A stretch of 6,207 nt of DNA from Candidatus Symbiobacter sp. (GTDB lineage: Bacteria > Pseudomonadota > Alphaproteobacteria > Elsterales > Elsteraceae): the NCBI GenBank assembly GCA_030054015.1, contig JASGCR010000136.1, positions 1 through 6,207 on the forward strand, read 5' to 3'. Every line of letters begins with the position of its first letter. Position 1 is the stretch's first letter. The translations under genes and the position numbers were made by a program. Shown one piece after another: positions 1-6,083 of this stretch. The notes under the pieces are model-generated. The model ran no database searches and was not told the DNA's origin. It worked only from the letters and a program-made list of their open reading frames with translations.

Positions 1-99
1 GCCAAGCGCGGCGACGCTCAGAATGACACTCTTAGGACTTGTTCAGAGGTTCCTTTAGAAGGGGGTCATAAAGGCGAATTTTCTAGGACACGGGGTATA
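1..99. other. Gene-free stretch downstream of purB
   Basis: This stretch follows the purB stop codon, and I see no gene in it. I looked for a rho-independent terminator on the minus strand and found no strong GC stem followed by a T run. The outer part, read on the minus strand, contains GTCATTCTGAGCGTCG (about positions 12-27). Its GAGCGTC core is the same 7-mer that is repeated in tandem at the other end of the window. This may be the edge of a dispersed intergenic repeat that continues beyond position 1, but the match is too short to prove that. Confidence 0.4.
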
Positions 100-1416
100 T
101 CACCGAAACACCCTGGCAAAGATATAATCAATTTGATTAATAAGACCTGGGATTTTACTTAAAAAATCGGCCTTAGCATCAGAATCAAAGGGTTTGCCAA
201 AAATTTCTTGGTAAATTAGGGCGATTTTATTGTCCGCATCTAAATCATTGCGAAAAACGTATTTCTGCACGACGCGGTAGGCATCTTCACGCACGGCCCC
301 TTTTTTCACCAAAAAGAGCATCAAATCTTGCGACCAATCTTGTTGGGAGGATTGTTGCATATTTTTGCGCATGGTCTCGGCAAAAACCTCCAACCCGTCC
401 ACCAACCCGGCCAAACGCGCCAGGGCAAAATCGAGCGTGATGGTGGCATCGGGGGCGATCATGCGCTCAACCGAGCTGTGCGAAATGTCGCGCTCGTGCC
501 ACAAAGCCACATTCTCCAGTGCCGGCGTGACCATTGACCGCACCATCCGCGCCAGGCCGCACAGATTTTCCGACAAAATCGGGTTGCGTTTATGCGGCAT
601 GGCGGACGAGCCTTTTTGCCCTGGCGTGAATTTCTCCATCACCTCGCCGACTTCGCTGCGTTGCAGGTGGCGGATTTCGGTGGCAAGCCGTTCAATCGAG
701 CTGGCAATCACCCCCAAAGCGGCAAAAAACGCGGCATGGCGGTCGCGCGGGATCACCTGGGTGGCAATGGTTTCCGGCTGTAAACCCAATTGCGCCGCCA
801 CATATTCCTCGATATCCGGGGGGATATGGGCATAGGTTCCCACCGCGCCGGATATTTTGCAGGTGGCAATTTCATGGCGGGCGGCGACCAGACGCTCTCG
901 GTTGCGTTGGAACTCGGCGTAAAATCCCGCCAATTTCAGGCCAAAACTGGTCGGCTCGGCATGAATGCCATGCGACCGCCCAATCATCGGCGTGTATTTA
1001 TGCTCATGCGCACGACGGTGCAGGGCCGCCAAAACCTGGTCGATGCCGTTTAACAAATGATCGCTGGCTTGCGTCAATTGCAAAGCCAAACTAGTATCCA
1101 ACACATCCGACGAAGTCATGCCGTAATGAAGGAACCGCGCCGATTCCCCCACTTGTTCGGTGATCGAGGTCAAAAAGGCAATCACGTCATGTTTGGTTTC
1201 GCGCTCGATCTCATCGATGCGTTCGGGGTGGATCAATTTTTCCAGGCCGCCTTGTTGGTTGGCCGCGGTGCGCACGACCGCCGCCGCATCTTCGGGGATA
1301 ATCCCCAAGGCAAACATTTTCTCAGCCGCCAGAATTTCGATCTCAAGCCAGAGTTTGTAACGGTTTTCCGGTTGCCATATTTTTACCAATTCCGGACGGG
1401 AATAGCGTGGGATCAT
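100..1416 (-). CDS. purB: Adenylosuccinate lyase
   Basis: PurB is a cytoplasmic homotetrameric enzyme of the fumarase/aspartase superfamily. It cleaves SAICAR to AICAR and adenylosuccinate to AMP, each time releasing fumarate, in purine synthesis. The protein is 438 aa, normal for the short bacterial form. The start reads MIPRYSRPEL, as in alphaproteobacterial homologues. Visible landmarks are KHDV at residues 75-78, TSSDVLDT at 101-108, GRSHGIHAEP at 146-155 with the expected general acid/base His149, and the superfamily signature GSSAMPHKRN at 269-278 with the mobile-loop serine. One oddity is that residues 354-363 are glutamine-rich (QQSSQQDWSQ) where homologues usually have a hydrophobic Gly-containing segment ending in SQR, and the last 50 residues are also divergent. 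The gene begins 30 bp after the HepT-like stop and may share its transcript. The ribosome site is weak (GGA about 8 nt upstream). Confidence 0.96.
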   Translation of the reverse strand: MIPRYSRPELVKIWQPENRYKLWLEIEILAAEKMFALGIIPEDAAAVVRTAANQQGGLEKLIHPERIDEIERETKHDVIAFLTSITEQVGESARFLHYGMTSSDVLDTSLALQLTQASDHLLNGIDQVLAALHRRAHEHKYTPMIGRSHGIHAEPTSFGLKLAGFYAEFQRNRERLVAARHEIATCKISGAVGTYAHIPPDIEEYVAAQLGLQPETIATQVIPRDRHAAFFAALGVIASSIERLATEIRHLQRSEVGEVMEKFTPGQKGSSAMPHKRNPILSENLCGLARMVRSMVTPALENVALWHERDISHSSVERMIAPDATITLDFALARLAGLVDGLEVFAETMRKNMQQSSQQDWSQDLMLFLVKKGAVREDAYRVVQKYVFRNDLDADNKIALIYQEIFGKPFDSDAKADFLSKIPGLINQIDYIFARVFR

Positions 1417-1446
1417 GATTGGGTTCCAAATTTATAAAGGGCTAAA

Positions 1447-1806
1447 TCAAATGGGCGTAAATAAAGATGGGTTATCGCGTTTAAATTGTTCAAGTTGCGA
1501 TAGAAGATGGGGCAGATGTTGTTGTAATACCGACCACATGATGTTTAAATTTATCCCAAAGTATCCGTGAATGATGTGATTTCTCATTCCGATTATATTG
1601 TTCCATTCTATAGTTTCCATTTGATTGGTTATATCTTCTGGAAGGTTATTGCTGGCTTCACCGACCACACAAATATTCCACAACAGCGCATCAATTAATA
1701 ATTGATCTGTGAATATATCGTTAAAACTTTTGTCGCGCACATAGTCCAAAGCCCGATAGCCATGAAGTAAAATTTCCTCGAAAAATAAGGTCCAATCACG
1801 CGACAT
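1447..1806 (-). CDS. hepT: HepT-family toxin (DUF86/HEPN RNase), type VII TA
   Basis: This is a 119-aa helical HEPN protein of the HepT (DUF86) family. Characterised members are RNases that act as toxins and are silenced when the partner MntA attaches AMP to a tyrosine. The HEPN motif R-x4-H-x-Y is complete as RNHIIHGY, with Arg75, His80 and Tyr82; Tyr82 is the expected AMPylation site. The family opening MSRDW and the segment NICVVGEASNNLPEDI (44-59) are also typical. An in-frame ATG at 1815 would add three residues; I prefer 1806 because family members usually begin with MSRDW. The start overlaps the end of the upstream nucleotidyltransferase gene by 11 nt (20 nt for the longer form), which suggests translational coupling. 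The stretch is visibly AT-rich compared with leuB and purB, consistent with transfer. Toxicity and RNase activity here are inferred from the family. Confidence 0.88.
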   Translation of the reverse strand: MSRDWTLFFEEILLHGYRALDYVRDKSFNDIFTDQLLIDALLWNICVVGEASNNLPEDITNQMETIEWNNIIGMRNHIIHGYFGINLNIMWSVLQQHLPHLLSQLEQFKRDNPSLFTPI

Positions 1807-2089
1807 AAATGGCATCTTTCATGATCTTTGACTTTAACTCTTGACGGATCGTATCAAACGTACCCATATCGACCATGACCGACAAATTTTCTTCGAGATA
1901 ATTTTTCAACCCACAAAAATTGGTTAAATTTTCGGGATGCTTAAACTCCACCAAAAGATCAAGGTCACTATCCGCCGCCGCTTCATCGCGGGCGGTGGAA
2001 CCGAATATGGCCAATTGCTTGACATCGAATCGCTCGGTCATCACCGGCAATTGCGCCCTTAAAAAGGATAAAGCTTCGGATTTTTGCAT
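1796..2089 (-). CDS. mntA: MntA-family minimal nucleotidyltransferase (antitoxin)
   Basis: This 97-aa protein is a minimal nucleotidyltransferase of the DNA polymerase beta superfamily. In characterised HepT-MntA pairs this enzyme uses ATP to AMPylate the toxin's tyrosine and so neutralises it. The full catalytic pattern G-S-x10-D-x-D is present: Gly30-Ser31, then Asp42 and Asp44 within SDLDLLVEF. A third carboxylate is probably Asp74 in VMVDMGTF. The C-terminal KSKIMKDAIYVA is typical of the family. The gene starts only 5 nt after the leuB stop codon, and purine-rich bases for ribosome binding (GGGGAAATAGG) lie across the leuB end, so its translation may depend on leuB translation. It overlaps hepT downstream. 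Activity on the neighbouring HepT is inferred from the intact motifs and gene pairing. Confidence 0.9.
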   Translation of the reverse strand: MQKSEALSFLRAQLPVMTERFDVKQLAIFGSTARDEAAADSDLDLLVEFKHPENLTNFCGLKNYLEENLSVMVDMGTFDTIRQELKSKIMKDAIYVA

Positions 2090-2094
2090 GATGC

Positions 2095-3201
2095 CTATTT
2101 CCCCAATTCGCCCAGAATCGCATCGCCCATCGCGCTGGTGGAAATTTTGCTGGTGCCGGCGGAGTAAATATCGGCGGTGCGCAGTCCGCGCGCCAACACG
2201 GCTTTGATGGCATTTTCGACCTGGTCGGCCAACCCATCCAAATTAAACGAATAGCGCAAGGCCATGGTGAAACTTAGAATCGTCGCCAAGGGATTGGCGA
2301 TATTTTGCCCGGCAATGTCGGGGGCGGAGCCATGCACCGGTTCATACATGGCGCGGCGATGGCCCTTGGCATCCGCTGCTCCCAACGAAGCCGACGGCAA
2401 CATCCCCAACGATCCGGTGAGCATGGCGGCGCAATCGGATAAAATATCGCCAAACAAATTATCGGTGACAATCACGTCAAATTGTTTGGGCCGCCGCACC
2501 AATTGCATGGCGCAGTTATCGGCATACATATGTTGCAATTCGATGGTCGGGAAATCTTTGGCGTGGATTTTGCTAACAATTTCGCGCCACAACACGCCGG
2601 ATTCCATGACATTGGCTTTTTCGACCGAATGCACCAATTTCCGCCGTTTTCCCGCGAGTTCAAACCCCACCCGCGCAATGCGGTCAATTTCCGGCGTGGT
2701 ATAGACCTGGGTGTTAAAGCCGCGTTTGTCGCCATTGGCCAGGGTTTCAATCCCGCGCGGCTCGCCAAAATACACGCCGCCAGTCAGTTCGCGCAGAATG
2801 ATAATATCCAAACCCTGCACCAAATTCGGCTTTAACGAGGAGGCATCAACCAGCGCATCAAACACATAGGCCGGGCGAATATTGGCAAACAGCCCCAAAT
2901 CTTTGCGCAGCCGCAAAAGGCCGCGTTCGGGTTTCTGGGCAAAGGGCAGATTGTCCCATTTCGGGCCACCCACCGCCCCCAGCAACACCACATCGGCGCG
3001 CATCGCATCATCCATCGTGGCATCGGTAATCGGCGTACCATGCGCGTCAATCGCTGCTCCGCCTGCCAAACCCATGGTTATTTTGGCGTTAAAATTGCGG
3101 TGCTGTCCCAACCAATCAATGATGCGGCGCAATTGCCCCATCACTTCGGGGCCAATCCCATCACCAGGCAGCATCAGGATGTTTTTTTCCGGGTTCGACA
3201 T
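2095..3201 (-). CDS. leuB: 3-isopropylmalate dehydrogenase
   Basis: LeuB oxidatively decarboxylates (2R,3S)-3-isopropylmalate with NAD+ to 2-oxoisocaproate, the third step of leucine synthesis, in the cytoplasm as a dimer. The protein is 368 aa, close to the usual 350-370. Landmarks are LPGDGIGPEV (11-20), GGPKWDNLP (78-86), substrate arginines in PERGLLRLRK (91-100), LRELTGGVYFGEPRG (136-150), Lys195 in VEKANV, Asp227 in MYADNCAMQL, and the isocitrate/isopropylmalate dehydrogenase signature NLFGDILSD (248-256) with metal-binding aspartates. EPVHGSAPDIAG (287-298) forms part of the NAD site. A TTG at 3213 would extend the frame by four codons, but the ATG at 3201 has GAGAG 5 nt upstream and gives the normal N-terminus. 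It lies 50 bp after the VOC gene and directly before mntA. Confidence 0.97.
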   Translation of the reverse strand: MSNPEKNILMLPGDGIGPEVMGQLRRIIDWLGQHRNFNAKITMGLAGGAAIDAHGTPITDATMDDAMRADVVLLGAVGGPKWDNLPFAQKPERGLLRLRKDLGLFANIRPAYVFDALVDASSLKPNLVQGLDIIILRELTGGVYFGEPRGIETLANGDKRGFNTQVYTTPEIDRIARVGFELAGKRRKLVHSVEKANVMESGVLWREIVSKIHAKDFPTIELQHMYADNCAMQLVRRPKQFDVIVTDNLFGDILSDCAAMLTGSLGMLPSASLGAADAKGHRRAMYEPVHGSAPDIAGQNIANPLATILSFTMALRYSFNLDGLADQVENAIKAVLARGLRTADIYSAGTSKISTSAMGDAILGELGK

Positions 3202-3206
3202 ATTTT

Positions 3207-3211
3207 CTCTC
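3207..3211 (-). promoter_or_regulatory. Ribosome binding site deciding the leuB start
   Basis: Read on the minus strand, GAGAG lies 5 nt before the ATG at 3201. The in-frame TTG at 3213 overlaps the region just upstream of this site, so using TTG as the start would waste it. Similar purine-rich sites precede the methyltransferase (GAGAGAAG) and the VOC gene (GGGAGAG). Confidence 0.6.
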
Positions 3212-3251
3212 AATTCATAAAGGTTTTAGGGGTTGTTTCATCAATCATTTT

Positions 3252-3635
3252 CTACATCGGCGAGCAAATTTCAACCAATAATCCATCCGGGCAACGCACA
3301 TAGGCGACCATTTGCCCCCAAGGTTTGGTTTTGGGCGGCGCGATTGATTGAGCCCCCGCCGCCACCGCGCGGTCATAGGCCGCCTTGACGTTGTCGGTGG
3401 TTAATCCCACCTCCATACCGAGCGGGGTTTTGCCCTGGTCGGCGGCGACATAGCCATCGGGCAGATTCCCCCGTCCCAGCTCATGGCTGGCAAAAGCGAG
3501 AGCGGTCTCGCCCGTCACCAATTCGCCATAACCCGATTCATGGTAGAATTTTCTTTCTAACCCAAAGGCTTTGTGCATAAAATCCAGCGAGGCATCCACG
3601 TCTTTGACATAAAGGATGGTGTACTTAAATTGCAT
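3252..3635 (-). CDS. VOC-family (glyoxalase/bleomycin-resistance fold) protein
   Basis: This 127-aa cytoplasmic protein has the vicinal oxygen chelate fold, built from two beta-alpha-beta-beta-beta halves. The first half starts at FKYTILYVKDVDASLDFMHKAFG and the second at PLGMEVGLTTDNVKAAYDRAVAAG, ending in the characteristic PWGQMVAYVRCPDGLLVEI. Members include glyoxalase I, dioxygenases and drug-binding proteins. Possible metal ligands are Glu75 (GMEVGL) and Glu122 (LLVEI), but the first-strand position that is often His seems to be occupied by Tyr/Thr, so classical glyoxalase I activity is uncertain. The start at 3635 has GGGAGAG followed by 7 nt to the ATG. The gene lies 23 bp after the nuclease stop and 50 bp before leuB. 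It may belong to the original leuD-leuB neighbourhood or to the inserted module. The substrate is unknown. Confidence 0.88.
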   Translation of the reverse strand: MQFKYTILYVKDVDASLDFMHKAFGLERKFYHESGYGELVTGETALAFASHELGRGNLPDGYVAADQGKTPLGMEVGLTTDNVKAAYDRAVAAGAQSIAPPKTKPWGQMVAYVRCPDGLLVEICSPM

Positions 3636-3658
3636 GTTTGCTCTCCCGTGACCGTAAA

Positions 3659-4405
3659 TTATTCACTCGATCCAGAATTATATTTTAATAGCCGATGCCA
3701 ATTGATGATCCCGTGATCGCAAAATTGATCAACGAAAGCGGCGGTAAACATGTTTAATTTCTCGGTATAAATCATATCAAGTTGGTCGCTGCGTTGCTTC
3801 GCATTATAACCCAAAGGCTCAATAATGTCGCAATATAATGTTTGGCTGCCGCCAGAAATAAGTTCCCAAAACCGCTGCCCGCATAATTTAAGGTGGCTGC
3901 CTTTGTTTGGGGTATTTTCAATACCATAACAACAGCCTTCGATACAGGTGACCGTTTTGCCGACAAAACCGCCCGAACTTGATAAGGTCTTTTTGGCCGC
4001 GTTAAAATGGGCGACCAAATTTTTAACCTGGCTTGAATTACCCCAATTTGGCCCCGATTTGATGCTGATCAGAAATTTGTGGTCGCCTTGCTCAAATTCG
4101 AGATCAATGCCAACGATCCCAGATTTCCGACCCCCTAATGCCAAATGACAAACGTAAATGGCGATATTTTCCAGGAAATTGCCAAACGTCGTTTCTTCCC
4201 CGCTTGATACGGTTGCGTCGAGAACCGATTTAACCAAATCAGAGGCGTTATTGCTGCCCTTGGCCCGAAATAAATACGGATTTTTGCGACGAATTATGTG
4301 TTCAAATTTTAAGTCCTTTAATTTGGCAATTTTACGCTCATGAAATTGACCATCGACATTGGCGGCGATGTAATCATTAACTTCTTTGAGGTTAAATCCA
4401 TTCAT
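3659..4405 (-). CDS. Type II restriction endonuclease, PmeII-like
   Basis: This 248-aa protein is very probably the nuclease partner of the adjacent methyltransferase. The segment around residues 113-125 (ISIKSGPNWGNSS) is, from memory, typical of the PmeII family of type II restriction enzymes, and the layout also recalls EcoO109I. The likely PD-(D/E)XK core is Asp101 in GIDLEF followed by Ser114-Ile-Lys116, so the usual D/E two before the lysine is Ser here. Upstream glutamates such as Glu72 or Glu80 in ETTFGNFLEN could complete the metal site. Other fixed-looking parts are GKTVTCIEGCCYG (149-161), FWELISGG (179-186) and the C-terminal WHRLL. The start is chosen at 4405, where GGGGA stands 8 nt upstream; the ATG at 4414 would add three residues and has no spaced site. 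It overlaps the methyltransferase by 14 nt. The stretch is AT-rich. The recognition sequence is unknown. Confidence 0.8.
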   Translation of the reverse strand: MNGFNLKEVNDYIAANVDGQFHERKIAKLKDLKFEHIIRRKNPYLFRAKGSNNASDLVKSVLDATVSSGEETTFGNFLENIAIYVCHLALGGRKSGIVGIDLEFEQGDHKFLISIKSGPNWGNSSQVKNLVAHFNAAKKTLSSSGGFVGKTVTCIEGCCYGIENTPNKGSHLKLCGQRFWELISGGSQTLYCDIIEPLGYNAKQRSDQLDMIYTEKLNMFTAAFVDQFCDHGIINWHRLLKYNSGSSE

Positions 4406-5312
4406 GTTCCCCATCCCCAGACTTGGATAACCCCATTTTTTGCGCCACCTGTTCACAATATTGGGCCGATATTTCAATGCCCATGGCGTGCCTTGATAAA
4501 TGTCGCGCTGCCGCCAAACTGGTTCCTGATCCGCAAAAGGGATCAAGCACAACGTCGCCGGATTGGGTGAATAATTTGATAAACCATTCCGGTAAGTCTT
4601 TGGGGAAGACGGCACTATGGTCTTTATTGCCGCATTCGGTGGCCATATGCAGGACATTGGTCGGATAGGCCAGGCTTCGTCCAAGCCAATTTTCGATTTT
4701 TTTGCCAAAGCCACTGTTCGATTTTGACTCGTCACGGATACGATCTGTCTCGCTTAGATTGCGGAGACGATCTTTGGTCCAATCCCCCATCGGCACCATG
4801 ACATTTTCTTGGTACATGGCGAATTTCTTTTGTTTGGTAAAATGCAGGCAACGCTCCCATGCATCCCGAAACCGATTCGGCCATTTGCCTGGATAACAAT
4901 TTTTTTTATGCCAAACATATTCTTCGGTCCAGAGCCACCCCCGTTTGCGCATGGCGATGATTAATTCAAGCACATAAGTGTGTCTTTCGCCATTGACCAC
5001 ACGTTCTTTGATGTTCAAGACAAACGACCCGGTGGGTTTCAACACGCGGAATAATTCATCGGCAATTGGCAAAAACCATTCCACGTAATTATCAGGATGA
5101 ATTCCGCCATAAGAACGATGGCGCTGGTCGCTATAAGGCGGTGACGTGACAATTAAATCGACTGAATTATCGGCCATGCTTGGCAATACGTGAATACAAT
5201 CCCCATTGATTAATTTGAGGCTTGTCTCACGCTGCCGCTTTTTGGCATAGGACTGAGAGTGACCATCTTCTGGCTCGAACAAGGCGAGTGTTTCTTCTGA
5301 GATTCTGGTCAT
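4392..5312 (-). CDS. DNA amino-methyltransferase (N4-cytosine or N6-adenine), beta group
   Basis: This 306-aa enzyme transfers a methyl group from S-adenosylmethionine to an exocyclic amino group in DNA and should protect the host from the adjoining nuclease. The catalytic motif IV is TSPPY at residues 56-60; the SAM-binding motif I is LDPFCGSGT near the C-terminus at 256-264; and PKDLPEW (237-243) forms motif X. This IV-then-I order defines the beta group (N6_N4_Mtase, PF01555). SPPY instead of DPPY favours N4-cytosine methylation, though N6-adenine cannot be excluded. The segment GKWPNRFRDAWERCLHF (142-158) is shared by many restriction-associated members. The start at 5312 has GAGAGAAG about 5 nt upstream, and the gene begins 32 bp after the leuD stop. 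An A8 run (plus-strand T8, 4900-4907) lies in the coding sequence. No controller (C) protein gene is present. The target site is unknown. Confidence 0.92.
   Translation of the reverse strand: MTRISEETLALFEPEDGHSQSYAKKRQRETSLKLINGDCIHVLPSMADNSVDLIVTSPPYSDQRHRSYGGIHPDNYVEWFLPIADELFRVLKPTGSFVLNIKERVVNGERHTYVLELIIAMRKRGWLWTEEYVWHKKNCYPGKWPNRFRDAWERCLHFTKQKKFAMYQENVMVPMGDWTKDRLRNLSETDRIRDESKSNSGFGKKIENWLGRSLAYPTNVLHMATECGNKDHSAVFPKDLPEWFIKLFTQSGDVVLDPFCGSGTSLAAARHLSRHAMGIEISAQYCEQVAQKMGLSKSGDGEHEWI
4414..4418 (-). promoter_or_regulatory. Ribosome binding site for the endonuclease
   Basis: On the minus strand, GGGGA lies 8 nt upstream of the ATG at 4405 and inside the last codons of the methyltransferase gene. 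It favours 4405 over the ATG at 4414 as the start. It also implies that ribosomes finishing the methyltransferase pass over the site, so the nuclease may be made only after the methylase. Confidence 0.5.
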
Positions 5313-5344
5313 GTGAACTTCTCTCTTTTCCTATCAATCCGATA

Positions 5345-5971
5345 CTACGCCGCCTTGATCGGGCTGTTCAAAAAGGCAAATTCGCCGCGATCCCGTTTTT
5401 CATAGGAGTCAATCGCCGGTTTATGGGCTAGGCTTTCGCCAATTTCGTCAAGCCCGTTTAACAAAGCATGTTTGTGCGCGGCGGCGATTTGGAAATGGAT
5501 CACTTCGCCATTGGGGCGGCTGATGGTTTGTGATTCTAGGTCAATCGCCAGGCGGGCATTCGCGCCTTTGCGGGCATCCTCCATCAATGCCGCGACCTGG
5601 TCAGGCGGCAAAGCTATCGGCAAAATCCCGTTCTTAAAGCAATTATTGTGAAAAATATCGGCGAAACTCTCAGCGATGATCACCCGAATGCCAAAATCGT
5701 TCAAGGCCCAGGGCGCATGTTCGCGGCTTGAACCACAGCCAAAATTCGCCCCCGCGACCAAAATTTGCGCTTGCCGATAGGGGGCTTGGTTGAGGACGAA
5801 TTCGGGTTTTTCCTGGCCCCGATCGTCATAGCGCATTTCGAAAAACAGGCTTTTCCCCAAGCCGGTACGCTTGATGGTTTTCAAAAACTGTTTGGGAATC
5901 AACATATCAGTGTCGATATTGACAATCGGCAACGGCGCGGCCACGCCGGTTAATTGGGTAAATTTTTGCAT
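5345..5971 (-). CDS. leuD: 3-isopropylmalate dehydratase small subunit
   Basis: LeuD is the swivelling small subunit of isopropylmalate isomerase. With the iron-sulfur subunit LeuC it converts 2-isopropylmalate to 3-isopropylmalate, the second step of leucine synthesis. The protein is 208 aa, usual for the bacterial form. Diagnostic parts are VNIDTDMLIPKQFLKTIKRTGLG (17-39), AGANFGCGSSREHAPWAL (73-90) with the substrate-binding GCGSSREHAP loop, SFADIFHNNCFKNGILPI (102-119), and LLNGLDEIG (170-178). The ATG at 5971 has GAGG 5 nt upstream, and the N-terminus matches alphaproteobacterial homologues. No leuC lies in the 236 bp visible upstream, so the partner must be encoded further away. leuB is separated from leuD by the restriction-modification pair and the VOC gene. 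The C-terminal tail ending SPIKAA looks slightly long and unlike the common ending. Confidence 0.97.
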   Translation of the reverse strand: MQKFTQLTGVAAPLPIVNIDTDMLIPKQFLKTIKRTGLGKSLFFEMRYDDRGQEKPEFVLNQAPYRQAQILVAGANFGCGSSREHAPWALNDFGIRVIIAESFADIFHNNCFKNGILPIALPPDQVAALMEDARKGANARLAIDLESQTISRPNGEVIHFQIAAAHKHALLNGLDEIGESLAHKPAIDSYEKRDRGEFAFLNSPIKAA

Positions 5972-6083
5972 ATTTGCCTCGGATGACAGAGAAGGTACGG
6001 ATCGTTCACACTGTACCAGATTAGCACCCGCGCGGCAACGAGTCTGTCCTCAGCCCTTGCCACCCCTCAATATTAAAAAGAAA
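5972..6083. other. Upstream region of leuD
   Basis: This holds the candidate promoter and leader of leuD and no reading frame I would call a gene. I see no leucine-rich leader peptide and no clear attenuator hairpin, so control by leucine-codon attenuation is not supported here. Together with the tandem array and palindrome to its right, the non-coding stretch visible to the window edge is 236 bp. Confidence 0.5.
6010..6038 (-). promoter_or_regulatory. Candidate sigma-70-type promoter of the leuD block
   Basis: On the minus strand, TTGCCG (6033-6038) and TACAGT (6010-6015) are separated by exactly 17 nt. Each hexamer matches four of six consensus bases. Transcription would begin near 6003 and give a leader of about 30 nt before the leuD ATG. 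This is the best promoter-like sequence upstream of the gene block, but two 4/6 matches occur easily by chance. A short imperfect inverted repeat, GGTAC (5994-5998) and GTACC (6013-6017), overlaps the -10 and start region and could be an operator. Confidence 0.35.

Noticed and set aside
365..1437. Several plus-strand open frames opposite purB (for example 365-835 and 1057-1437)
   Set aside because: They are antisense shadows of a well-supported gene, show no recognisable domain and have no convincing ribosome sites.
3202..3213. TTG start giving a four-residue longer LeuB
   Set aside because: The ATG at 3201 has a properly spaced GAGAG and gives the normal N-terminus.
3202..3251. Terminator or promoter between the VOC gene and leuB
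   Set aside because: No stem-loop with a T run and no paired -35/-10 hexamers stood out in the 50 bp.
2264..3303. Plus- and minus-strand open frames overlapping leuB
   Set aside because: They are out-of-frame shadows of leuB with low-complexity, unlikely compositions.
4406..4735. Upstream extension of the endonuclease frame to 4735 (358 aa)
   Set aside because: It lies wholly inside the methyltransferase gene in another frame, its sequence lacks domain-like character, and a good ribosome site supports the start at 4405.
5313..5344. Separate promoter for the restriction-modification genes
   Set aside because: The 32-bp gap is mostly ribosome site; any promoter would lie inside leuD and I could not see a convincing one.
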